Below the pieces are notes generated by a model that saw only the letters and a program-made list of their open reading frames with translations, did no database searches and was not told the DNA's origin. The position numbers and the translations under genes are program-made. Of a stretch of DNA of 64,000 nt, positions 54,272 to 63,135 are shown one piece after another; the stretch's first letter is position 1, and each line of letters begins with the position of its first letter. Source of the DNA: Anaerolineaceae bacterium (GTDB lineage: Bacteria > Chloroflexota > Anaerolineae > Anaerolineales > Anaerolineaceae); contig JAURZL010000015.1 of NCBI GenBank assembly GCA_030653365.1, positions 124,001 through 188,000 of the forward strand, given 5' to 3'.

Positions 54272-55525
54272 CTATTCAGTTTTCGCCTCACCTCTTTTTA
54301 CACCTATCATCATGATGAATGCCAGCAACATAAAAATCGGTGAGAATAACATCATCAAGCTGTAATTATTTCCAGATAGACTTACAATCCAACCGTTCAG
54401 ATTGGGACCTAAGATTGCTGCCATGGTTGAAGCCATGTAATACAATCCTGTAAAAGTACCAATATGACTGTCAGAGGTCATGTCAACTACCATAGGCAAT
54501 GAATTTATATTAATCAAAGCCCACGAGAAACCTGCGACCATTAAAACAATACTGACAGTGTAAAAATTACCTATAACCGGCAATTTGGTATAGAGGACAG
54601 TTAAGGTATCTTTCGGCAGGATATACATTGACAAGATTGCACAACCCATCACAAATATGCCAGTCATGATGGTTCGTTTACGCCCAAATTTAGCACCAAT
54701 ATAGCCAGCCGGTAAAGCCATAATCACAAATACCAGGGATAATTGGCCTAATAACCTGGCTCCATCTGCCTCAGATAATAGAAGGTGTTTGACAGCATAA
54801 AGCGTGAAGAATGCTTCAATTGCATTGTATGCAACAAACCAAAAGAAAATTGCTGCCAAAATTCTTAGCGGGCTTTTCTCTTTTTCTTTAAATAATTTGA
54901 CCAAAGCATTGATTAAACTGGGTTTATCTTCTTCTTTGTATTCGAAATTCTTTGGTTCACGAATGAATGCAAAAACGAGTAATGATGAAAAGATTACAAG
55001 ACCGGAACCAAGCCAGAAGGGATAACTGGTGTTTTTCTCATATAAATTTGCTCCAACTAAGAAAGCAATGATTGCACCAACACCGCCCATAAAATTGATA
55101 ACACCATTTGCTTGAGACCGAAAACGTGAGGGAGTAATATCAGGCATCAAAGCAACCACAGGTGTTCGCCATAAAGCCATGCTGATTAATAAAGAACTGG
55201 TACAAAGCACAAAGAGGGGAAGAATGGCAACGATTGGGATTAGTCCAAATGCAATGGCTGCAATAGGCGCACCAATTAGAATAAATGGCATACGCCTTCC
55301 AATTGGTGTGCGCAGTCGATCAGACAGAGCACCAATGGGAGGTTGAATTAATAATGCTGCGATATTATCCAGGGTCATAAAAAAACCTATCCAGGCTGCG
55401 TTCAGTCCGAATTTTCCATCCAGGAAAATGGGTACAAAAGCATTATAAACAGACCAGATGACACTGACACCAAAAAAACCAAAACCTAATAAGAATGTTT
55501 TCGGGTAACTGAGTTTTTGTTGCAT
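54272..55525 (-). CDS. MFS transporter
   Basis: A 417-residue major-facilitator protein with about twelve membrane helices. The loop 2-3 motif is present as GALSDRLRTPIGRRMPF and again in the second half as GYIGAKFGRKRTIMTG. The overall pattern resembles SLC45/sucrose-type and related sugar carriers, but the substrate cannot be assigned. AAAGGGAG lies upstream of the ATG. It is downstream of trmD on the same strand, 54 bases apart. Confidence 0.88.
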   Translation of the reverse strand: MQQKLSYPKTFLLGFGFFGVSVIWSVYNAFVPIFLDGKFGLNAAWIGFFMTLDNIAALLIQPPIGALSDRLRTPIGRRMPFILIGAPIAAIAFGLIPIVAILPLFVLCTSSLLISMALWRTPVVALMPDITPSRFRSQANGVINFMGGVGAIIAFLVGANLYEKNTSYPFWLGSGLVIFSSLLVFAFIREPKNFEYKEEDKPSLINALVKLFKEKEKSPLRILAAIFFWFVAYNAIEAFFTLYAVKHLLLSEADGARLLGQLSLVFVIMALPAGYIGAKFGRKRTIMTGIFVMGCAILSMYILPKDTLTVLYTKLPVIGNFYTVSIVLMVAGFSWALININSLPMVVDMTSDSHIGTFTGLYYMASTMAAILGPNLNGWIVSLSGNNYSLMMLFSPIFMLLAFIMMIGVKRGEAKTE

Positions 55526-55579
55526 TTTTGATCTCCCTTTATAAAATTTTCTGATGATTTTAATGTTTGATAAAATTTT

Positions 55580-56350
55580 TTAAAACCCAAACCATTTTTT
55601 GATTTGGAAATGCCCCAGTTTCTCTTTTTCTTCTAAGGAGGTTAAGAAAGCAATATCGGCTTTATTAAGGTTTGCTTTTGCTAATAAATCTGGTCTGATG
55701 AAATACGTCCGCATTAAAGATTGTTCTCTTCTCCAAATATCAATATTCGCATGGTGACCGGATAAAAGAACCTCCGGAACCTGCCAACCCCGGAAATTGT
55801 CTGGCTTGGTGTAATGCGGATATTCTAATAAACCATTGCCAAAACTATCATCCAATGCACCATCTGGATCACCCAATACACCAGGGATAAAGCGGGCAAC
55901 AGCATCTATGACCATCAACGCTGGTAATTCTCCACCGGTAACAACAAAGTCGCCGATAGATATTTGTTCGGAAATCAGATGGTCAAGAACCCTTTCATCC
56001 ACTCCCTCATACCGGCCGCAAAGAATCGCAATTCGTGGATGCTGCGCTAATTCCATCGCCATTTGCGTATTAAAAGGTTGTCCTTGCGGTGACATGAGAA
56101 TTACAGGGAGTTTAGGTGATTTTCCTAACACATCCTCGATAGCGGTGAAAATTGGTTCAGCTTTCATGACCATGCCCCCGCCACCGCCATAAGGTGTATC
56201 ATCGGTAACATGATGTTTATCAAATGCCCAGTCTCTTATGTTATGGACAGAGATTTGAAGCAGGTTTTTTTCAATTGCTTTCTGCAGTATGGAAATTTCA
56301 GAATATGATTGAAAAATTGATGGAAACAGGCTAAATATATCAAATTTCAT
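55580..56350 (-). CDS. trmD: tRNA (guanine-N1)-methyltransferase
   Basis: Methylates G37 next to the anticodon to prevent frameshifting. The 256-residue SPOUT enzyme has [34 protein letters not shown] and [30 protein letters not shown] (the trefoil-knot SAM site), followed by [26 protein letters not shown]. The usual neighbours rpsP, rimM and rplS are absent. No clear ribosome site is visible upstream. Confidence 0.96.
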   Translation of the reverse strand: MKFDIFSLFPSIFQSYSEISILQKAIEKNLLQISVHNIRDWAFDKHHVTDDTPYGGGGGMVMKAEPIFTAIEDVLGKSPKLPVILMSPQGQPFNTQMAMELAQHPRIAILCGRYEGVDERVLDHLISEQISIGDFVVTGGELPALMVIDAVARFIPGVLGDPDGALDDSFGNGLLEYPHYTKPDNFRGWQVPEVLLSGHHANIDIWRREQSLMRTYFIRPDLLAKANLNKADIAFLTSLEEKEKLGHFQIKKWFGF

Positions 56351-56527
56351 GTGATGATTTTAGCCCCATGACAATTGAAAGGCAAGCAAAAAAGCTCAAT
56401 TATGTTATTCTTATAAAAATAATCAAGAAACGGAAATTTTTATAATTTGGATGGATGTTCTTTCGCACAACCTTTTTATTATGATTAAGAAATTGCTTAA
56501 TAATGAAGAGATTTCAATAAATGCATC

Positions 56528-56557
56528 TTGACGAGGAAAAAATGATAATGGTAAGAT
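56528..56557 (+). promoter_or_regulatory. Promoter of the first TPR gene (predicts a leaderless or very short leader)
   Basis: TTGACG (56528-56533) and TAAGAT (56552-56557) are 18 bases apart. The expected transcription start, about 7 bases on, coincides with the ATG at 56564. Confidence 0.6.
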
Positions 56558-56563
56558 GGTATT

Positions 56564-57784
56564 ATGTATCTTAGCAGTAAAAGATTGAATATGAATAATC
56601 GCAGACGCCGTGGAAACCCATTGCGGATTGTTTTTTTGGTTTTATTGATCGGTATCGGTATTTATGTAAATCAGGTTGTGATTGCCGATGTGCCACCTTT
56701 ATTTTTACCGACGCCTACGCCAACTCGTGCTCCTGAATCCTTTGTGACAGACGCAGAATTATTGGTCAACGATGGCAAACTGGCTCAGGCAATTGATGCT
56801 TATAAACAAGCGATTCTGGCTGATCCGAAAAATACCGGAAATTATATTTCTGTTGCCAGATTGATGATATATTTAAGCAGATTTGATGAAGCACTGGAAC
56901 AGGCGAGTAATGCTCTTTTGCTCAATGAAAACAATGCCATGGCATATGCCTTGAGGGGATGGGCACAAGGATTAACAGGAGATTACCTGAATGGTATTGC
57001 CTCGCTGAAACGTGCAGTCGAATTGGATCCTAATAACCATGTTCCTTATGCTTATCTTGCTGAGGTGTATGGTTTGCAGTATGAATCTAATACAGCCATT
57101 TTAGGTGTGCTTGATGAAGCTATTGCATATTCTCAAAAAGCAAGAGATATTAATCCAACTTCATTGGAAACACACAGAGCCAGAGGTTATATTCTTGAAT
57201 TAACCGGTAATTATGGAGAAGCGGTTCAACAATATGCCGCGGCAATCGAGTTCAATCGCTATATTTCTGATCTGTATATACGACTTGGACGCGTTTATTA
57301 CAGTCCTGAGGTTGGTGATTATCCGCTTGCAGTTCAGGCATTTACCCAGGCAGATCTCTTGAATCCATCGGATCCTTTACCGGATATTTATCTTTCCCGA
57401 GTTTATCAAACGCAGGGGTCCTATGCCACAGCCATTCAATATGCTCAAAAGGCCATTGTGGACGATCCTACCAATTCGATGTTATATGGGAATCTGGGTG
57501 TCTTATATTACCGTAATTTTGATTATCCCAAAGCGATTGAAATGTTGAGATTAGTAATTCAAGGCGGAGTCAATGATACAGGTGTAACCGTCGAACCACT
57601 TGTTCTGGATTATGGCAGAATAGCAGAATATTTCCAGATTTACGGATTGTCATTAGCTCGTTCTGGTGTGTGTTCTGAGGCAGTTCAGATTTCTGAAGCA
57701 TTAATAAAAAATGTTAGTGCGGATGAAATTGCTGTATATAATGCAGGTGAAATTGTCAATATCTGTAATGGAACAAACGAATAA
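56564..57784 (+). CDS. Membrane-anchored TPR-repeat protein (paralogue 1)
   Basis: A 406-residue protein with a basic N-terminus, one membrane anchor (IVFLVLLIGIGIYVNQVVIA), a short Thr/Pro linker (FLPTPTPTRAP) and about eight TPR units (e.g. AIDAYKQAILADPKNTGNYISVA, AVQAFTQADLLNPSDPLPDIYLS) outside the membrane. TPRs mediate protein contacts; no enzyme domain is attached. Aligning with the next gene favours the start at 56564, which coincides with the predicted transcription start; an ATG at 56591 is the alternative. Both lack a Shine-Dalgarno site. Confidence 0.8.
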   Translation: MYLSSKRLNMNNRRRRGNPLRIVFLVLLIGIGIYVNQVVIADVPPLFLPTPTPTRAPESFVTDAELLVNDGKLAQAIDAYKQAILADPKNTGNYISVARLMIYLSRFDEALEQASNALLLNENNAMAYALRGWAQGLTGDYLNGIASLKRAVELDPNNHVPYAYLAEVYGLQYESNTAILGVLDEAIAYSQKARDINPTSLETHRARGYILELTGNYGEAVQQYAAAIEFNRYISDLYIRLGRVYYSPEVGDYPLAVQAFTQADLLNPSDPLPDIYLSRVYQTQGSYATAIQYAQKAIVDDPTNSMLYGNLGVLYYRNFDYPKAIEMLRLVIQGGVNDTGVTVEPLVLDYGRIAEYFQIYGLSLARSGVCSEAVQISEALIKNVSADEIAVYNAGEIVNICNGTNE

Positions 57785-57827
57785 TAAAGAATCGAAAAAA
57801 TCTTCGATCCTTTTTAAAGGTAGTTAA

Positions 57828-59177
57828 ATGGGAATAAAACTTCCAGATGATAAGCACTTATTTCGAGGACAGCGGGGTGATAATCCAATTCGGATTTATT
57901 TCCTTGTGTTTTTCATATTAATTGGCCTATTTATTTTTCGGGAAGTGGATGCAGGTAGTATACAAAAACCGTTTTTACCCACACAAACACCTACAAGAAC
58001 AGCAAACTCCTTTGCATTTGAAGGGGAAACTAATTTTCAGGGGGGGAAGATTCAAGCAGCTGTTGAAGCCTACAGAAAAGCGGCTGAATTAGAACCAAAT
58101 AATTCGACCATATGGGCTGAGTTAGCCCGGATCCAGACATATTCTGCTAATTTATTAACGACAGATGCTCAAAAAATACAACGATTGCAGGAAGCTATTC
58201 AATCGGCGGAAAAGGCTGTTGAATTAAATCCAGAGGACAGCACAGCATTTGCGATTCTATCTTTAACTTACGACTGGTATTCAAATCCGGTTTATTCTGG
58301 TGCAGAAGCAGATGATTATGTCTTTAAAGCCGAACAGGCTTCTGCCAAAGCATTACAACTGGATAGTGAAAATGTTCTGGCTGTTGCCTTTCGAGCTGAA
58401 ATCTACATGCGCCAATTACGGTATCGGGAAGCATTGGATTTCGCCGAACGGGCAGTGGCCATGGATAATACATCTTTTGATGCATACCGGGTTTATGGGT
58501 TTGTGCTTGAATCCCAAGGTGGTCGTTATGATGAAGCCATCGAAGCATATAAAAAAGCAACAGAGATTAATCCGAACCTGACCTTTTTGTATCTTTCGAT
58601 TGGTGTCAATTACCGCGAGTTAAAACAATATGATACAGCGTTAGAATATTTCGCCCTGGCTGCAAAGATTAATGAACAGAATGAGGTTTTTGATCCCATT
58701 CCTTATCTGGCAATTGCAAGAACCTACAGTCAAATCGGCGAGTTTTTTATAGCCGCCCGAAATGTGATGCGTGCCCTAGAATTTACACCTCAGGATCCTT
58801 ATGTTTATTCTCAATTAGGTCTGGTCTATTTCCGTTCGCGAAACTATGAAGGGTCAATTCCAGCATTTGCCTGCGCGATCGATGGCTGCACAGCACTTGA
58901 GAGCTGTATTGTCAGACAGGATTGCTCTGAAAATACACCTGAGGAAGAAATCCCGCCTTATGAAATCGTAGGTTTGCCATTGACCGAGAACACAGTTGTA
59001 TTTTATTACACCTACGGGTCGGTGTTGGCTGCCATGCATCGCAACGATACAGGATTTTGTGAAAGAGCGCTGGTTGTTTTTGATACAATTCGTAAAGATT
59101 TTAACAATAATGATGGTGTTATGAACATTGTGAGAACTAGTGAAGAAATTTGTGCGTCCAATGGCGTCACCAGATAA
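57828..59177 (+). CDS. Membrane-anchored TPR-repeat protein (paralogue 2)
   Basis: A 449-residue paralogue of the preceding gene with the same order: short cytosolic start, NPIRIYFLVFFILIGLFIF anchor, FLPTQTPTRTANSF linker and about nine TPR units (AVEAYRKAAELEPNNSTIWAELA, AIEAYKKATEINPNLTFLYLSIG). The C-terminal part has a cluster of Cys residues (FACAIDGCTALESCIVRQDC) that could form disulfides outside the cell. AAAGG precedes the ATG. A weak hairpin with a T5 run (57788-57813) lies between the paralogues. Confidence 0.85.
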   Translation: MGIKLPDDKHLFRGQRGDNPIRIYFLVFFILIGLFIFREVDAGSIQKPFLPTQTPTRTANSFAFEGETNFQGGKIQAAVEAYRKAAELEPNNSTIWAELARIQTYSANLLTTDAQKIQRLQEAIQSAEKAVELNPEDSTAFAILSLTYDWYSNPVYSGAEADDYVFKAEQASAKALQLDSENVLAVAFRAEIYMRQLRYREALDFAERAVAMDNTSFDAYRVYGFVLESQGGRYDEAIEAYKKATEINPNLTFLYLSIGVNYRELKQYDTALEYFALAAKINEQNEVFDPIPYLAIARTYSQIGEFFIAARNVMRALEFTPQDPYVYSQLGLVYFRSRNYEGSIPAFACAIDGCTALESCIVRQDCSENTPEEEIPPYEIVGLPLTENTVVFYYTYGSVLAAMHRNDTGFCERALVVFDTIRKDFNNNDGVMNIVRTSEEICASNGVTR

Positions 59178-59253
59178 TCCAATTTTATCTGCAAACTGTT
59201 AAGACCGATTATAAATTTTGTATCAGAATTTTATTAGAAATCAAATTTTCCTC

Positions 59254-59282
59254 TTGACTTTCAATCTAATCACAGGTAAGAT
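59254..59282 (+). promoter_or_regulatory. Sigma70-type promoter of groES-groEL
   Basis: TTGACT (59254-59259) and TAAGAT (59277-59282) are separated by 17 bases, placing the transcription start inside or just before the CIRCE element. Confidence 0.85.
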
Positions 59283-59292
59283 TTGTAGCGGA

Positions 59293-59319
59293 TTAGCACT
59301 CCTATATAGAGAGTGCTAA
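59293..59319. promoter_or_regulatory. CIRCE operator (HrcA binding site)
   Basis: TTAGCACTC (59293-59301), nine bases, then GAGTGCTAA (59311-59319): a perfect match to the CIRCE consensus bound by the heat-shock repressor HrcA. It begins 10 bases after the -10 box and ends 43 bases before the groES ATG. Confidence 0.97.
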
Positions 59320-59362
59320 AAATCCAAATTTTACCTTTATGCAAAAGCAGGAGGAAGTACAC

Positions 59363-59653
59363 ATGAAATTAAAACCATTAGGTAGTCGAGTTGTGGTTGA
59401 ACCGATCGAAGCAGAAGAAGTCACCGCTGGTGGCATCGTTCTTCCGGAAACCGCAAAAGAAAAACCCCAAAAGGGCAAAGTTTTGTCTGTTGGTCCTGGT
59501 GACCGTGATGAAGATGGTGATCGCATCAAAATGGACGTTGAAGAAGGCGATACAGTCTTGTTTGCAAAATACGCTGGAACCGAAATTAAAGTTGATGGCA
59601 AGAAATTGCTCATCCTTCGGGAAAGCGATCTTTTAGCAATAGTTGAAGAGTAA
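59363..59653 (+). CDS. groES: Co-chaperonin GroES
   Basis: The 96-residue lid of the GroEL chamber, with [34 protein letters not shown] (mobile loop) and [32 protein letters not shown]. The ATG at 59363 has AGGAGG upstream; an in-frame ATG at 59339 lies before the ribosome site and is rejected. Regulated by HrcA through the CIRCE element. Confidence 0.98.
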   Translation: MKLKPLGSRVVVEPIEAEEVTAGGIVLPETAKEKPQKGKVLSVGPGDRDEDGDRIKMDVEEGDTVLFAKYAGTEIKVDGKKLLILRESDLLAIVEE

Positions 59654-59675
59654 TTGAAAGAATAGGAGCAAAAAT

Positions 59676-61310
59676 ATGGCAGCAAAACAATTGGTTTTTG
59701 GAGAAGAAGCGCGACGTAAATTACGCAATGGGATTGATGTTGTAGCAAACGCTGTAGCAACGACCCTGGGTCCTAAGGGACGCAATGTAGCCCTGGATCG
59801 AAAATTTGGTTCACCGACCATTACTCATGACGGTGTGACTGTAGCTAAAGAAATTGAATTAGCAGACCCATTTGAAAATATGGGTGCCCAACTGCTCAAA
59901 GAAGCAGCAACAAAAACAAATGACATCGCCGGTGATGGTACAACAACTTCAACCGTGCTTGCACACGCAATGGTTACAGAAGGTTTGAAAACCCTCGCAG
60001 CTGGTGCAAACCCCATGTTACTCAAACGTGGCATCGAAGCAGCTTCAAAAATGGTGGCTGATGAAATAAGGTCACAGGCTATTGAAATTCGAGAAAAGAA
60101 TGAAATCGCAAATGTCGCCACGATCTCAGCTCAGGACCGCTCCATTGGTGAGTTAATTGCCGATGTTATGGATAAAGTTGGAAAAGATGGCGTTATTACT
60201 GTCGAAGAATCAAAAGGTCTGGAATTCGAACAGGAATATGTTGAAGGTATGCAGTTTGATCGTGGTTACATTTCACCCTATTTCGTAACCGATGCTGAAC
60301 ACATGGAAGCAGTCATCAGTGAACCCTACATCTTGATCCACGACAAGAAGATCTCTGCAGCAGCAGATATTGTCCCTGTTTTGGAAAAAATGGTTCAGGT
60401 TGGAAAACGCGATCTGGTCATCATTTCAGAAGATATCGATGGCGAAGCTTTGGCAACCCTGGTTCTCAACAAAATCCGCGGTATGATCAATGTCCTGGCT
60501 GTGAAAGCTCCTGGATTTGGTGATCGACGAAAAGCCATGTTACAGGATATTGCTACTCTGACCGGAGCCCAAGTTATTTCTGAAGAAACTGGCCGCAAGT
60601 TAGAAACCACCACTGTTGCTGATCTTGGTCGTGCAGAAAAAGTGGTTGCTGATAAAGATAACACCACGATTGTTGGTGGCAAGGGCGATGAAGCAGGAAT
60701 TAAAGGCCGTATTGATCAGATTAAAGTCGAAATCGACAAAACAACAAGTGATTATGACCGCGAAAAACTGCAAGAACGTCTGGCCAAATTAGCTGGTGGT
60801 GTTGCTATCATCCGTGTAGGTGCTGCTACCGAAACAGAGTTGAAAGAAAAGAAACATCGTGTAGAAGATGCACTTTCCGCCACACGGGCTGCAGTTGAAG
60901 AAGGTATCGTCCCAGGTGGTGGTGTTGCATTGATTAACGCCATTCATGTACTAGATGATCTCAAGATGCAGTATGACGATGAACAAACTGGTGTCAACAT
61001 TGTACGTAAATCACTCGAAGTACCAATGCGCCGGATTACTGAAAATGCTGGAAAAGAAGGTTCTGTAATTATTGAGAATGTTCGCAAAGCGCAAAAAGAA
61101 AGTAACAATATGCAAATTGGTTACGATGTTCTCACCAGCGAATATTGTGATATGGTAAAAAGTGGTGTAATTGACCCTGCAAAAGTGACCCGAGGTGCCC
61201 TGGAAAATGCTGCTTCAATTGCAGCTATGATCCTGACAACTGAAGCTTTGATCACAGATGTTCCTGAAGAGAACAAAGCTCCTTCTGGCCCACCAATGCC
61301 TGAATACTAA
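59676..61310 (+). CDS. groEL: Chaperonin GroEL
   Basis: The 544-residue chaperonin: [20 protein letters not shown] at the start, [33 protein letters not shown] and [15 protein letters not shown] in the ATP site, and [16 protein letters not shown]. The C-terminus is [13 protein letters not shown], without the GGM repeats of the E. coli protein. Second gene of the CIRCE-controlled operon, 22 bases after groES. Confidence 0.98.
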   Translation: MAAKQLVFGEEARRKLRNGIDVVANAVATTLGPKGRNVALDRKFGSPTITHDGVTVAKEIELADPFENMGAQLLKEAATKTNDIAGDGTTTSTVLAHAMVTEGLKTLAAGANPMLLKRGIEAASKMVADEIRSQAIEIREKNEIANVATISAQDRSIGELIADVMDKVGKDGVITVEESKGLEFEQEYVEGMQFDRGYISPYFVTDAEHMEAVISEPYILIHDKKISAAADIVPVLEKMVQVGKRDLVIISEDIDGEALATLVLNKIRGMINVLAVKAPGFGDRRKAMLQDIATLTGAQVISEETGRKLETTTVADLGRAEKVVADKDNTTIVGGKGDEAGIKGRIDQIKVEIDKTTSDYDREKLQERLAKLAGGVAIIRVGAATETELKEKKHRVEDALSATRAAVEEGIVPGGGVALINAIHVLDDLKMQYDDEQTGVNIVRKSLEVPMRRITENAGKEGSVIIENVRKAQKESNNMQIGYDVLTSEYCDMVKSGVIDPAKVTRGALENAASIAAMILTTEALITDVPEENKAPSGPPMPEY

Positions 61311-61329
61311 ATCAATTCTTAACAAATTT

Positions 61330-61364
61330 GCAGGTCGTGAAATTTTCACGGCCTGCTTTTTTTT
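61330..61364 (+). terminator. Rho-independent terminator after groEL
   Basis: A stem GCAGGTCGTGAA / TTCACGGCCTGC (with one wobble) and a short ATT centre is followed by eight Ts. Confidence 0.93.
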
Positions 61365-61374
61365 GGATTATAAT
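61345..61374 (+). promoter_or_regulatory. Promoter of the PpiC lipoprotein gene, overlapping the groEL terminator
   Basis: TATAAT (61369-61374) ends 7 bases before the ATG at 61382, predicting a leaderless mRNA. The best -35 (TTCACG, 61345-61350, 18-base spacer) is the right arm of the groEL terminator stem. Confidence 0.6.
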
Positions 61375-61381
61375 CAACCAA

Positions 61382-62308
61382 ATGAAAAAACTTCATCGAT
61401 TGTTGAGCTCATGTATTATTCTGATTTTTTTCATAACAGGTTGTAATCAGACACAATCTACTTTAACACCTGATAATACAATCGGGACCCCTGAAATAAC
61501 AAAGGGTACTGAAACAGTAACAGGTCCAATCAGTACCCAAACGGTTGAACCAACACCTCCAGAACCCCTCGTTGCATCTGTAAATGATGAAGGCATATGG
61601 TTATCTGATTACGAAGCAGACGTTCAAAGATATCTTGATGCTGCCGCAAACCTCGTAAAAGAAGTAGATGAAAATCAGGCTAAAGAATTGGTCCTGGATA
61701 CGATGATAGAGACTATTTTACTTGCGCAAGGTGCACGCGAGTCAGGATTTGTTCTGGATCAGGAAATGTTTACAAAAAAAATGGAACAACTGATTATTGA
61801 TTCTGGTGGTGAAAACCAATTCCAGCAATGGTTAAATCAAAACAATTATTCACAAGTAAGTTTTGAACGCATTTATAGACAACAAATCGAAGCTGTCTGG
61901 ATGCGAGATCAAATTATTTCTCAAGTTCCTACAAGGGCAGAGCAGATTCGTGCCCGGCAGGTTCTGGTCTCAAGTAAGGCATTAGCTGACAGTATATTTA
62001 ATGAACTCGAGAATGGTGCAGAATTTGATTATTATTCCTGGGGGTATGATCAGCTTTCTGGTGGAGAACTAGGATGGTTTCCCAGAGATTACTTAATCCT
62101 TCCAGAAATTGAAGCGGCAGTGTTTGATCTCAAACCCGGTGAATATACCGACGTAATCCAATCAACATATGGTTTTCATATTGTTCAGGTAATGGAAAGA
62201 GATTTAGATCGGAACCTCACGCAGGATGCACTCCTGCAAAAACAACGTATCGCATTAGAGTCTTGGTTAACGGAAAAGAAAGCAAACAGCACGATTATCC
62301 TTAAATAA
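61382..62308 (+). CDS. PpiC/parvulin-type peptidyl-prolyl isomerase lipoprotein (PrsA/SurA-like)
   Basis: A 308-residue lipoprotein with signal MKKLHRLLSSCIILIFFITGC (Cys at 21), a Thr/Pro-rich linker (about 22-60), a SurA_N-like helical part (about 65-190) and a parvulin rotamase domain (about 195-285; IRARQVLVSSKALADSIFNELENG, GELGWFPRDY, YGFHIVQVMERD). It should help fold exported proteins outside the membrane, in the manner of PrsA. The start at 61382 is set by the signal peptide; there is no ribosome site, only a TATAAT immediately upstream. Confidence 0.88.
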   Translation: MKKLHRLLSSCIILIFFITGCNQTQSTLTPDNTIGTPEITKGTETVTGPISTQTVEPTPPEPLVASVNDEGIWLSDYEADVQRYLDAAANLVKEVDENQAKELVLDTMIETILLAQGARESGFVLDQEMFTKKMEQLIIDSGGENQFQQWLNQNNYSQVSFERIYRQQIEAVWMRDQIISQVPTRAEQIRARQVLVSSKALADSIFNELENGAEFDYYSWGYDQLSGGELGWFPRDYLILPEIEAAVFDLKPGEYTDVIQSTYGFHIVQVMERDLDRNLTQDALLQKQRIALESWLTEKKANSTIILK

Positions 62309-62330
62309 ATCAGGATAATTGGGAGGCAGA

Positions 62331-63050
62331 ATGCAACAAGGATCATCAAAAACAAATATTCGGGATTTGATATTAAACAGCCTAACTGGGTTGATTGTTA
62401 TTTTTATAGTGGCTGTGATCGTGTTACAGGTGACGATTTATCTTAATCCTAAGGTGGTTTTTAATCCTTTGCCCCCTTATGAGATGCCGGATGCACTGGT
62501 TATCAACATGCCAACAAAATCTGAACCAACACCAACAGAAACACCAGAAATGATTGTTCAACCAACCGAAACAATCATGCCTACAGCAACACAACAAGGG
62601 ACCTTCAGCGATGGAACGCCGGTTGTTGAAGAGACACCCGTTTCACCTACAGAAACTCCTTTTAGTGGTTATTATGCTTTTGTTCTTCAAAATCAAATTA
62701 ATGCCATAGAAAGCGCATTATTGAAACCTAATTTAGGCTGTAATTGGGTAGGTGTGGCTGGACAGGTCTTTGATCTTCAGGGACGGCCGGTAATGGGTGT
62801 CAGAGTCTGGTTACGTGGCACATACGACACCAAACGTAAAGATTTGTATAGTCTGACTTTGGAATCCTCACCATACGGCCCATCAGGATTTGAAATTACA
62901 CTGGGAGATCGACCGCTCAACAGCACTGGACAATTGTCCATCCAATTATTGGATCAGGCGGGTATTCCTATTTCCGATCGGGTTTATTTTGATACATTTG
63001 AAGATTGTCAGAAGAATCTAATTCTCATTAATTTCAAACAGGTTCGATAA
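62331..63050 (+). CDS. Membrane-anchored protein with Thr/Pro linker and C-terminal beta domain
   Basis: A 239-residue protein: short cytosolic start, one membrane helix (LTGLIVIFIVAVIVLQVTIYL), a linker rich in Thr, Pro and Glu (about 65-110; TPTETPEM, PTETIMPTATQQG), then a domain of about 115 residues (CNWVGVAGQVFDLQGRPVMGVRVWLRG) that looks like a carboxypeptidase-regulatory or Ig-like beta sandwich. GGGAGG lies before the ATG at 62331. It follows the PpiC lipoprotein by 22 bases and is probably co-transcribed. Function unknown. Confidence 0.78.
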   Translation: MQQGSSKTNIRDLILNSLTGLIVIFIVAVIVLQVTIYLNPKVVFNPLPPYEMPDALVINMPTKSEPTPTETPEMIVQPTETIMPTATQQGTFSDGTPVVEETPVSPTETPFSGYYAFVLQNQINAIESALLKPNLGCNWVGVAGQVFDLQGRPVMGVRVWLRGTYDTKRKDLYSLTLESSPYGPSGFEITLGDRPLNSTGQLSIQLLDQAGIPISDRVYFDTFEDCQKNLILINFKQVR

Positions 63051-63079
63051 GAACATCTCATAAGAACAAGTTATCGAAT

Positions 63080-63126
63080 GTTTGTGGGAGTAAGTCCCCA
63101 CCAAAAACACCCTGGCAGCTATGAAG
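63080..63126. repeat. Intergenic hairpin repeat, copy 5
   Basis: TTTGTGGG and CCCCACCAAA flank AGTAAGT, followed by the tail AACACCCTGGCAGCTATGAA. It is closest to copy 1 and also shares CCACCAAAAA with copy 2. It lies between converging genes. Confidence 0.6.
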
Positions 63127-63135
63127 AATTGACAA

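Noticed and set aside
63080..63126. Repeat copy 5 as a terminator for the converging genes
   Set aside because: The stem is present but no T-run follows on either strand, and related sequence occurs in non-terminator contexts.
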